Source of the DNA: Clostridiales bacterium
GTDB lineage: Bacteria; Bacillota; Clostridia; Lachnospirales; Lachnospiraceae
DNA length: 62,856 nt
Assembly: GCA_020859995.1 (NCBI GenBank)
Contig: JAJBVE010000054.1
Coordinates: 1 to 62,856 of the forward strand
Reading direction: 5' to 3'
The notes below the pieces were generated by a model, which had not been told where the DNA came from, did no database searches, and saw only the letters and a program-made list of their open reading frames with translations. Position numbers and translations under genes: made by a program. Shown one piece after another: positions 35,371-43,200 of this stretch. The first letter of the stretch is position 1; each line of letters starts with the position of its first letter.

Positions 35371-37428
35371 GTGAGCGGTATGGGAATCAGGACGGTTGCG
35401 GGGATCGATATCGGAAATTCGACAACAGAAGTATGCATCGGCACGTTTGACGAGAAGGGCAGACTCACCTTTCACGCCAGTGCCCGGACCCTGACGACCG
35501 GGACTAAGGGGACGCCGGAAAATGTGCGCGGGATTCGCACAGCGCTGGAGATGGCTGTGGAAAAGACCGGGCCGCACCGGATTTATCCGGATGTGCTGCT
35601 GCTCAACGAGGCAGCGCCTGTGATCGGGGACACGGCCATGGAGACCATTACTGAGACCATTATTATGGAATCCTCCATGATCGGGCACAATCCATCCACT
35701 CCGGCAGGCGTCGGACAGGCAGTGGGCGAAATTATCCGCATTGATCATCTCTCCCGGGCGATTCCCGGGAAAAGCTACATCGTGACAGTCCCGAAAGAGG
35801 TTTCCTACGAGACGGCAGCTTCGCAGCTGAACGCGGCATGGGAGCAGATCCGCATGACCGGGGCGATCCTGCAGCGCGACGAGGCCGTTCTGGTATACAA
35901 TCGCCTGCGCCACAAGATTCCGATCCTGGATGAGGTGGCGAAGCTGGAGCAGATTCCGGAGTTCCGGATGGCTGCCATCGAGGTGGCGCCGGCAGGGCAG
36001 ACGATCCGCATGCTTTCGAATCCGTATGGGATTGCGACTTTGCTGGATCTGAACGCGGATGAAACCCGTCAGGTAATGCCGATTGCCAAGAGCCTGATCG
36101 GGAAAAGAAGTGCGGTAGTTATCCGTACGCCAGGAGGCAATGTCCGGGAGCAGACGATTCCTGCCGGGGAAATTTACATCAGCGGGGAGCGCAGAACAAG
36201 CGTACAGATTGATGCGGGTGCGGAGAAAATCATGGAGGCTGTCCGCGAGGCGGGCGTGATCACAGACGTGGACGGCCAGGAAAACAGCAATGTGGGAAAT
36301 ATGCTGCGGCGGATCAAAAGCGGCATGCACCGCGTTTCCGGCCAGCAGCCGGAAAACATCCGCATCACTGATATTCTGGCGGTAGACACGTTGGCTCCTG
36401 TGCGGATTTCGGGGGCGCTGGCGGATGAGACCTGTATGGAAAAAGCCGTCGGTGTGGCCGCAATGGTCAAGACCAGTCGGCTGCCGATGCAGGAGATTGC
36501 CGATCTGCTCAGCGAAGAGATGGGGATTCCCGCGCGCGTGGCCGGTGTGGAGGCAGTCATGGCTTCCATGGGAGCGCTGACGACTCCCGGGACAAAGCTT
36601 CCGCTGGCAATTCTCGATATGGGCGGCGGCTCGACAGATGCCGCATTGGTGACGGAGGATGGCAATGTGGCAGTCACGCACCAGGCGGGAGCCGGTGAAC
36701 TGGTGACGATGCTGATTCAGACGGAGCTCGGCCTGCACAGCCGCATGACGGCAGAACGGATCAAACGTTCACCGCTGGCAAAGGTCGAGAGTCTGTTTCA
36801 TATCCGGCTGGAGAGCGGAGAAATCCGCTTTTTCGAGGAACCTCTGGATCCGCGGCTGTTTGGGTGTGTGGTGCTGCTGGAACAGAAGAAATCGCTGGAC
36901 AGGGATGGGGCATACGCTGCGGGGGCGAATTCCGCGGGGGCATACACCGCAGGTACGAATTCCACTGGAGCCTATACTACAGGGACAAATTCCGCGGGAT
37001 CGTACACCACTGGGCTGAATTCTGCCGGGACATACACACCAGGCGTGAATTCCACTGAAGCAAATACCTCGTGGGCAAACCAGTTTTCTCAGGACAGTCC
37101 CTGGGAGATGGTGCGGATCGAGGAGGATCTGACCCTTGAGCGCATCGCGGACGTGCGCCGCGAGGCTAAGCGAAAGGTATTTGTGACAAATGCGCTGCGG
37201 GCGCTGGAAAGCATCGCGCCGGATCATGACCTGCGGAAGGTGCCGAATGTAGTCTTGGTCGGAGGATCAGCGGAGGATTTTGAGATTCCGGAGCTGCTAT
37301 TAGAGGAGCTTTCTAAATACCGGGTACTCTGCGGCCGTGGAAACATCCGCAAAACAGAAGGACCGCGCAACGCGGTGGCAACAGGACTGGTGATGTCCTG
37401 GTGGGGGAATCGTCATGGAAATGAATAA
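35371..37428 (+). CDS. pduG: Diol dehydratase reactivase large subunit
   Basis: This actin/Hsp70-fold ATPase exchanges damaged cobalamin out of the dehydratase. The phosphate-binding motif is AGIDIGNSTTEV near the start and the second is LDMGGGSTDAALV (about 417-429). At 685 residues it is about 75 longer than usual because of an insert of five 10-residue repeats at 513-562, GAYTAGTNSA-like, plus a degenerate sixth, between LLEQKKSLDRD and the ERIADVRREAK region. The GTG start at 35371 lies six bases after AAGGA; ATG 35380 is an alternative. pduH overlaps its end by 14 bases. Confidence 0.93.
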   Translation: MSGMGIRTVAGIDIGNSTTEVCIGTFDEKGRLTFHASARTLTTGTKGTPENVRGIRTALEMAVEKTGPHRIYPDVLLLNEAAPVIGDTAMETITETIIMESSMIGHNPSTPAGVGQAVGEIIRIDHLSRAIPGKSYIVTVPKEVSYETAASQLNAAWEQIRMTGAILQRDEAVLVYNRLRHKIPILDEVAKLEQIPEFRMAAIEVAPAGQTIRMLSNPYGIATLLDLNADETRQVMPIAKSLIGKRSAVVIRTPGGNVREQTIPAGEIYISGERRTSVQIDAGAEKIMEAVREAGVITDVDGQENSNVGNMLRRIKSGMHRVSGQQPENIRITDILAVDTLAPVRISGALADETCMEKAVGVAAMVKTSRLPMQEIADLLSEEMGIPARVAGVEAVMASMGALTTPGTKLPLAILDMGGGSTDAALVTEDGNVAVTHQAGAGELVTMLIQTELGLHSRMTAERIKRSPLAKVESLFHIRLESGEIRFFEEPLDPRLFGCVVLLEQKKSLDRDGAYAAGANSAGAYTAGTNSTGAYTTGTNSAGSYTTGLNSAGTYTPGVNSTEANTSWANQFSQDSPWEMVRIEEDLTLERIADVRREAKRKVFVTNALRALESIAPDHDLRKVPNVVLVGGSAEDFEIPELLLEELSKYRVLCGRGNIRKTEGPRNAVATGLVMSWWGNRHGNE
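36907..37056 (+). repeat. 30-bp intragenic minisatellite in pduG (five units)
   Basis: Five in-frame 30-bp units encode GAYAAGANSA, GAYTAGTNST, GAYTTGTNSA, GSYTTGLNSA and GTYTPGVNST. GAATTC recurs in several units. A degenerate sixth unit follows to about 37086. Confidence 0.95.
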
Positions 37429-37747
37429 ACCGGCTGTTCATCTGTATACAACAGACGAGCATCTGCCCTCTTTGCCAGAGATCTGCGCAGGCCTGGAAGA
37501 GGAAGGCGTGCCGTGGAAGCTGATACAAACAGAAGGAACCGCGGAAGAGCTGGCATACCGTGCCGCGCAGGATTCCGTGCTGGAGACTGGAATTGGAGTG
37601 ACCGGACAGGCTGCGGCACTGCAGATCAGCCGCGTACCAAAGGAGCGTCCGGTATTTCTCTTTGCAAATCCGACCGCAGATCAGAGTCGGGCATTGGGAA
37701 CCAACGCCGCCAGAGCGGTGAAGAAAAGACGGTTTGTAGAAGCGTAA
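37415..37747 (+). CDS. pduH: Diol dehydratase reactivase small subunit
   Basis: The 110-residue partner of PduG resembles the dehydratase beta subunit fold. It shows the DDEHLPSLPEICAGLEEEGV-like N-terminus (here TDEHL) and ends GTNAARAVKKRRF, usual for PduH/DhaG. It overlaps pduG by 14 bases, indicating coupling. After it, 37748-37790 holds short degenerate AAAAGCACAG-type repeats. Confidence 0.9.
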   Translation: MEMNKPAVHLYTTDEHLPSLPEICAGLEEEGVPWKLIQTEGTAEELAYRAAQDSVLETGIGVTGQAAALQISRVPKERPVFLFANPTADQSRALGTNAARAVKKRRFVEA

Positions 37748-37881
37748 AAGTGTAAAAGCACAGAAGCACAAAAGCATGGAAACATAGAGACAAGGCATGC
37801 AGAACTCGTTTGAGAAAAGAATCAGGAAGTAGGAATCAGACAGTCAGGATTCACGCAGCAGACAGGGAAAGGAGTACGGCA

Positions 37882-39027
37882 GTGAAAATTTATACCAAAA
37901 CAGGCGACCGAATGACGACTGGACTCCTTGATGGGACGCGGGTATCCAAGCATGATGAACGCATTCATCTTCTTGGAAACATCGACGAACTGAACAGCCA
38001 GCTCGGCGTGGTAAAGAGCCTCACGGCGGAACCGGCGCGGAAGGATGAGCTTTCCGGCATCCAGAGAATGCTGATGAGGATCATGTCCGGAATCGCGGAC
38101 GCTTCACAATCAGGAAGCTATCAGGTAGATGCAGCTTCCATTGCGCATCTGGAGGCGGAGATTGACCGCATGGAATCAGCTTTTGAACGGATAAAGGACT
38201 TTGTTCTGCCTGGCGGTTCCTTTTATTCTGCCCAGATTGATGTGGCGAGAACTGTGACCAGACGCTGTGAGCGGTGGTTTGCCCAGGCGGCGGAGGAGTA
38301 TCCCCTGGATACAGAGGCAGCCTGTTACCTGAACCGTCTTTCTGATTACCTGTATGTGCTGGCCCGGTATGTGGATGCTTCTGAGCAGGAGCAGACACAG
38401 CAGATGCCTGGAGCGAAGCAGTCGCAGAAAGGGCAATCTTTGAGCGACTCTTTAACGATAGAGCAAAAAGAGACGAAAGGCACGAAAGACACAAAAGACA
38501 TTACAGACGTAATAGATACAAAAGATTCATCCGATGTAAAAAATGAAATAATTCCCCTTACTGCCAAGAGAGCACAGCAGGCTGTTGACCAGCTCCATAA
38601 GCAGATCAACCATTCCTGCGGGACATTTTATACCTTCTGCGTCTGTGACGCTGAGGGAAAGCAGCTGGCGACAAACGCGCTGGCGCATTATTCAGTGGCT
38701 GTCTTTGAGGCACAGCGTTCCGCCACGAACGCGCTCCTGCGGGCTGCCAGAGCTGCTGTGGGGACAGGAGCAGATGTGGCATCAGGGCAGACAGCAGCAT
38801 TTGGACCGATTCCAACGTCAGAGCGGACAGCGCTATCCGCGTCAATTGCAGTGCCAGGCCAACTGGCGGCAGCAGGATCAGCTACGGTACCCGAAGACGG
38901 AGGAGCCGCTGTATACATTCAGGGCCGGCTGGCCGGCAGCGTGGGCGTGTACGGCTCATACAAAAAAGACATAAATGAAAAAGCGCAAATGCTGCTGGAT
39001 TTGATTTGCTTTAGTAATTTTCTTTAA
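37882..39027 (+). CDS. pduO: PduO-type cob(I)alamin adenosyltransferase with C-terminal GlcG/HbpS domain
   Basis: The enzyme makes adenosylcobalamin, the cofactor of the dehydratase. The N-terminal PduO domain has KIYTKTGDRMTTGLLDG and the ATP-site helix VARTVTRRCERWF. The C-terminal domain (LTAKRAQQAVDQLHKQINHS to GSVGVYGS) is the heme/cofactor-binding GlcG/HbpS-like fold found in two-domain PduO. Two low-complexity stretches are present: a Lys/Thr/Asp-rich linker at about 185-235 and an Ala/Gly/Thr-rich loop within the C-terminal domain. GTG 37882 is chosen because AAAGGAG lies seven bases upstream and homology begins there. Confidence 0.9.
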   Translation: MKIYTKTGDRMTTGLLDGTRVSKHDERIHLLGNIDELNSQLGVVKSLTAEPARKDELSGIQRMLMRIMSGIADASQSGSYQVDAASIAHLEAEIDRMESAFERIKDFVLPGGSFYSAQIDVARTVTRRCERWFAQAAEEYPLDTEAACYLNRLSDYLYVLARYVDASEQEQTQQMPGAKQSQKGQSLSDSLTIEQKETKGTKDTKDITDVIDTKDSSDVKNEIIPLTAKRAQQAVDQLHKQINHSCGTFYTFCVCDAEGKQLATNALAHYSVAVFEAQRSATNALLRAARAAVGTGADVASGQTAAFGPIPTSERTALSASIAVPGQLAAAGSATVPEDGGAAVYIQGRLAGSVGVYGSYKKDINEKAQMLLDLICFSNFL

Positions 39028-39033
39028 AGCGAG

Positions 39034-39297
39034 ATGTTTGAAATGATGTACCCGTTTATGACTCTTAACGATGACACAGAAATCACTCACTCGGAGATGA
39101 AGCCCGATGGACGCGTCAAGGTTTACATTAAAACGCCAGATTTGAAAGATGGCTTCTATAATGCTGTATGCTGGCTTCCAGAATACCAGTGGGAAAGTGT
39201 CCGTGGTTATTCAGAACAAGAGATGCTGTACTTTAAAAAATTGCTCCGAAATAATGCACATCTGATCCTTGAATTTGCCCAGGAAGGAGAAATATAG
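39034..39297 (+). CDS. Small conserved hypothetical protein
   Basis: The 87-residue protein (YPFMTLNDDTEITHSEMKPD, then WLPEYQWESVRGYSEQEM) belongs to a small family I have seen in Clostridia but cannot name functionally. It starts seven bases after pduO and is likely last in the operon, before the hairpin at 39296. An alternative start is ATG 39046. The ribosome site is weak in both cases. Confidence 0.7.
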   Translation: MFEMMYPFMTLNDDTEITHSEMKPDGRVKVYIKTPDLKDGFYNAVCWLPEYQWESVRGYSEQEMLYFKKLLRNNAHLILEFAQEGEI

Positions 39298-39356
39298 AGC
39301 GACAATCCACTGTTGAAACTTCGGTTCCGGCAGATGAGTTGCCGCTCTGTTTTTGT
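39296..39356 (+). terminator. Terminator after the pdu operon
   Basis: AGAGCGACAA (39296-39305) pairs with TTGCCGCTCT (39339-39348) with one mismatch, followed by GTTTTTGTTT. Confidence 0.65.
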
Positions 39357-39558
39357 TTCTTATGCGGCGAAACAGGAAAAATTTACCGAAAACATGGTTG
39401 AATCCGGCGCAATAGCGTGGTAATTTATAAGCATAAATCAGAAGCGAGTGAAAAGATATCGTAACGATTTAGGACAGATATTTGCACTTGCCGTGAAAAC
39501 TGTATGAAAGCATGTAGTGAGATATCAATAAACAAACCGTGATAAGGGGGGAATCACC

Positions 39559-40518
39559 ATGAATCCAGGCAATAATCCAGGGCAGTATGAGAATATCCAG
39601 CATCTGACCAATACTGCCGCCAAAGTGAGCGTGTATGGGATACGAAGCTCCGCCTATCACTGGCATTACGATTATGAGCTGATTGTGGTTCTCAGAGGAA
39701 AGATTGAGGCGCAGTATGGGCTGTACGGACCGGAGGCTCAGAGGCTGTCTGCCGGAGACATGATTCTGATTAATTCCAAGGGGATCCATGGATTCCGTGG
39801 GGTGGAACTGAACAATGTCTGTCTCTGTATCCAGTTTTCTCCGGCGCTTCTGGAACCGGTGCCGGTCGGGATGAGCTATCTTTTCTTTTTGAATAGCAGC
39901 AGTCAGAAATACCCCTCGAAAATTCCTTACAGCCAATATATCAAAACGGCAGCGATGGTCGGGCTGTCTCATCGGGGAACAGACAGAGGCTCTGTTTTGC
40001 GCGAAAGCGCATGGCTGCAGATGCTGATTGCTGATTTGCTGGACGGGGCACAGTATGAGCTGAGATCTGCGCCGCCAAATAATGAAAAGAACGCGGAACT
40101 GGTGATGGCGATCAGCAGCTTTGTGGATCAAAACCTTTCGGCGGATAATCTTCCGGCTGCGGTCTGCCGCGAATTTGGCCTCAGCGAGAAAGGCGTTTAC
40201 CGGATTTTGAAGGACACGGTCGGGCAGACTTTAAAGGAGCTGATTGATACCGCCCGTATAGAGAAAGCCTGTACGCTTCTGCAGGATGTCCGCATGCCCC
40301 TGCAAGTTGTTTCGGATCTGTGCGGCTATTCCGGTGAGGCCACCTTTTACCGTCGGTTTCGCTCGGCCATGGGCATTACGCCGGGGGAATACCGCAAAGG
40401 CGCGGAGGCGAACGCGGTAAGCAATGATATCCAGGATTATCTGTATTTTGATGATTTCGGAGTGGGGGAACTGCTTCACCGATGGGCTGAGATAGATGTG
40501 GAAGGATGGCAGGATTGA
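39559..40518 (+). CDS. AraC family transcriptional regulator
   Basis: The N-terminal cupin-like sensor (HWHYDYELIVVLRGKIEAQY, then LSAGDMILINSKGIHGF) is followed by a C-terminal pair of helix-turn-helix motifs (LPAAVCREFGLSEKGVYRIL and MPLQVVSDLCGYSGEATFYR, then ITPGEYRK). It ends one base before the GH3 gene, so the two are cotranscribed. AraC proteins of this type usually activate at paired direct half-sites; the elements at 43114, 44865 and 57118 fit, making this the best candidate regulator of the whole locus. The link to those sites is inference. Confidence 0.92.
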   Translation: MNPGNNPGQYENIQHLTNTAAKVSVYGIRSSAYHWHYDYELIVVLRGKIEAQYGLYGPEAQRLSAGDMILINSKGIHGFRGVELNNVCLCIQFSPALLEPVPVGMSYLFFLNSSSQKYPSKIPYSQYIKTAAMVGLSHRGTDRGSVLRESAWLQMLIADLLDGAQYELRSAPPNNEKNAELVMAISSFVDQNLSADNLPAAVCREFGLSEKGVYRILKDTVGQTLKELIDTARIEKACTLLQDVRMPLQVVSDLCGYSGEATFYRRFRSAMGITPGEYRKGAEANAVSNDIQDYLYFDDFGVGELLHRWAEIDVEGWQD

Positions 40519-40519
40519 C

Positions 40520-42670
40520 ATGACCAGAGAGGAAAGACTGAAATACACGGCCAGCGCCAGGAAGCTTATCGAGAGTATGACCCTGGAGGAAAAAATCAGC
40601 CTGATGAGCGGTGATTCGTCCATACAGCAGGTCTCTGACGCGAAACTGGAAGGCTATCATTTTAATTATGCACCGTTTGAGGCTGGCGGTTGCGAAAAAT
40701 ACCAGATTCCTGCGCTGTGTTATTGTGACGGTCCGCGAGGTGTGGTCTGCGGCTATGGAGAAACGACATGCTTTCCGGTTCCAATCTTAAGGGGAGCATC
40801 TTTTGATGTGGAACTGGAGGAGGAAATTGGCCGGGCGATCGGCGAGGAGGTGCGGGCGGCCGGAGGCAATCTGTATGGGGGAATTTGTGTGAACCTCCCG
40901 TGGCACCCGGGCTGGGGACGCAGCCAGGAGGTCTACGGGGAAGACAGTTTTGCTCTGGGAGCCATGGGAGTGGCGGCAGTCCGGGGCGTCCAGGCTGCGG
41001 GCGTGATGGCCTGTGTCAAGCATTACGCATTCAATTCGATGGAAAACAGCCGCTTTCAGGTGAATGTTACCTGCCGGAAACGCACAGAACGAGAAGTTTT
41101 TCTCGCACATTTTAAGGAATGCGTGGATGCGGGGGCGGCAGTGGTGATGAGCGCCTATAACCAGTATCAGGGAGAACACTGCGGCCATTCAGAGTACCTG
41201 ATCCGTCAGGTGCTGAAGGAAGAGTGGGGCTTTGACGGAATTGTGATCAGTGATTTCTTCTGGGGCATTTTGGATACGGTCAAAGCTGCGAAAGCGGGGG
41301 TAGATGTGGAGATGTGCCACACCCGCTATTACGGTGAAAAACTTGCGGATGCGGTGCAAAAGGGCGAGGTGCCGGAAACTGTCGTAGATGAGGCTGCGCT
41401 GCGGATTGTGCGGACGATCCTGGCGTTTGAGGAAGAGAACAGCCTTATTCAGCACGAGGAAGTTGGAAGAGCCGTTCAGTGCAAAAAAGAGGTTAACACT
41501 GGCAATTTCGAAGGGACAGATCGCTTCGGACATCTTCGGACATGGAGAATGCAGGATTATGACCGCGCCAGCCACCGTGAGCTGGCTTTGAAATCAGCGC
41601 AGGAAGGGATTACTCTGATCAAAAATGAACATCAGATCCTTCCGCTGAAAAAGGATCTGCGGAAGATCGCCGTGATCGGAAGGCTTGCCTCTGCGGAAAA
41701 TACAGGGGACCATGGCTCATCGAGAGTTTATCCCGCCCATGTGGTCACACCTCTGGAAGGACTCGTAAAAGCAGTGCCTGATACAGAGGTGGCCTTTTAT
41801 GACGGGGATGATATGGAGCATATTAAACAGCTTGCCAAGGAATCGGACGCGGCAGTGTTTGTCGTTGGTCTGGATTTCAGGGACGAGGGAGAATATAATT
41901 CGCCGAAGACCGCAAGCATCTATGGGACAACGAGAGGCGGGGACCGTTCCTCGCTTAGTCTGCGTCCGGCTGATGTACAGGTGCTAAAGGAGACTGGAGC
42001 GGTAAATCCGGTATCTGTGGCCATTCTTATGGGAGGCGGAGCGATCACCGTATCCGAGTGGGAGCAGAACATTCCGGCGATTTTACATGCGTACTATCCG
42101 GGACAGGAGGGCGGTACAGCACTGGCGCAGATCCTGTTTGGTGAGGTAAATCCTTCCGGGAAACTGCCCTTTGTCCTTCCATACTCAGAAAACGATTTTC
42201 CAGAGATGAACTGGGAGGCGGACACTCAATACTATGGGTATTATCACGGCTACATGTATCTGGATCAAAAAAGGGTGAAACCCTACCGCTCTTACGGCTT
42301 TGGACTCAGTTACACTTCCTTTCAGCTGGATCGTGCTGTGTTTACGTGCGACGGAAAAAGGATCACTGCGTCTGTCGATATAGAAAACAGCGGCGCAGTT
42401 TCCGGGGCTGAGGTGATTCAACTCTATGTGGGCTGTCCGCATTCAGATGTGGAACGCCCGGCCAGAACCCTCTGCGGTTTCCAAAGAGTCACGCTTGCTG
42501 CGGGTCAGAAACAAAGAGTCTCTCTGTCCTGTCCGGTAGAAAAGCTTTCTTATTATAATGAAGAGACACAGAAATTTGAGCTGGAATATACGGACTACGA
42601 AGTGTACATCGGAACGTCCGAGGCGGAGGAAGATCTGCAAAAAGGAACGATCCGGCTTTGCCGAGATTGA
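40520..42670 (+). CDS. Glycoside hydrolase family 3, intracellular
   Basis: A GH3 beta-glycosidase of 716 residues. The TIM-like domain carries Asp245 in IVISDFFWG at the nucleophile position and the KH motif VKHYAFN. The second domain holds GITLIKNEHQILPL and the third is fibronectin-III-like (VSGAEVIQLYVG). No signal peptide is seen, so it would act on imported substrate. The usual nucleophile motif SDW is SDF here. The ATG at 40520 follows AGGA and comes one base after the AraC stop. The sugar specificity (glucoside, xyloside or other) cannot be read by eye. Confidence 0.92.
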   Translation: MTREERLKYTASARKLIESMTLEEKISLMSGDSSIQQVSDAKLEGYHFNYAPFEAGGCEKYQIPALCYCDGPRGVVCGYGETTCFPVPILRGASFDVELEEEIGRAIGEEVRAAGGNLYGGICVNLPWHPGWGRSQEVYGEDSFALGAMGVAAVRGVQAAGVMACVKHYAFNSMENSRFQVNVTCRKRTEREVFLAHFKECVDAGAAVVMSAYNQYQGEHCGHSEYLIRQVLKEEWGFDGIVISDFFWGILDTVKAAKAGVDVEMCHTRYYGEKLADAVQKGEVPETVVDEAALRIVRTILAFEEENSLIQHEEVGRAVQCKKEVNTGNFEGTDRFGHLRTWRMQDYDRASHRELALKSAQEGITLIKNEHQILPLKKDLRKIAVIGRLASAENTGDHGSSRVYPAHVVTPLEGLVKAVPDTEVAFYDGDDMEHIKQLAKESDAAVFVVGLDFRDEGEYNSPKTASIYGTTRGGDRSSLSLRPADVQVLKETGAVNPVSVAILMGGGAITVSEWEQNIPAILHAYYPGQEGGTALAQILFGEVNPSGKLPFVLPYSENDFPEMNWEADTQYYGYYHGYMYLDQKRVKPYRSYGFGLSYTSFQLDRAVFTCDGKRITASVDIENSGAVSGAEVIQLYVGCPHSDVERPARTLCGFQRVTLAAGQKQRVSLSCPVEKLSYYNEETQKFELEYTDYEVYIGTSEAEEDLQKGTIRLCRD

Positions 42671-42823
42671 CCGGGAAAAATCCTGACAGATTGTGTAATG
42701 CCGGTATATGTATTTTCAGATTGAGTACAATTGCTGGCCAGATAATTGAAAATTAAATGTAACAATTCAAAATCAGCAGGCAGTAGATCGTCTGCTGTTT
42801 TGAACGATAGCGATAAAACAAGA

Positions 42824-42866
42824 AAAACTCTCCTGATTGATACTGATCGATTCAGGGGAGTTTTTT
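42824..42866 (+). terminator. Terminator after the AraC-GH3 unit
   Basis: AAAACTCTCCTGA pairs with TTCAGGGGAGTTTT, followed by a T tract. Confidence 0.9.
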
Positions 42867-42869
42867 GAT

Positions 42870-42965
42870 TCGCAGAGCCGGGCAAAGAATTCTGCGGCTA
42901 AAGTCGCACCCCGGCCTGCGTGGGCGAGCAGGAGTTGAAAGGGCCGCTTCCTGCCCGATCACAAA
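42870..42965. repeat. Palindromic repeat cluster after the GH3 gene
   Basis: CAGAGCCGGGCAA (42873-42885) is identical to 9917-9929, and TGCGGCTAAAGTCGCA (42893-42908) is a variant of the hairpin at 10005. A GGGCGAGCAGGAG/CTTCCTGCCC stem follows. The gap 42671-43113 otherwise shows no gene. Confidence 0.75.
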
Positions 42966-43113
42966 CGGCCGCAAAAGGAATAATCTGGCTTTGCCGACGC
43001 AGCAAGTAGGGAAATTGCCCTGCCAAATTCATGATACAGAGTCATAGCAATGGGCACTCTGCTCGAAAAATAGCGGCTGCACAGCAAAAACAGGGCATTC
43101 TGTACAAAAAAGT

Positions 43114-43175
43114 CCGAAAATGAGAGCGAAATCTGCCGAACCTGACAACGGCGGAGAGAAAAAGAATGATATCCT
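43114..43175 (+). promoter_or_regulatory. Paired direct-repeat operator and promoter of the esterase gene (site 1)
   Basis: Half-sites CCGAAAATGA (43114-43123) and CCGAACCTGA (43136-43145) are 22 bp apart start to start. A TATCCT box (43170-43175) lies 34 bp after the start of the second half-site. The second half-site sits where a -35 box would be, as in class II activation by AraC-type proteins. Sites 2 and 3 have the same geometry. Confidence 0.75.
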
Positions 43176-43200
43176 TTCTACATAAAGGAGGGATATGAAC

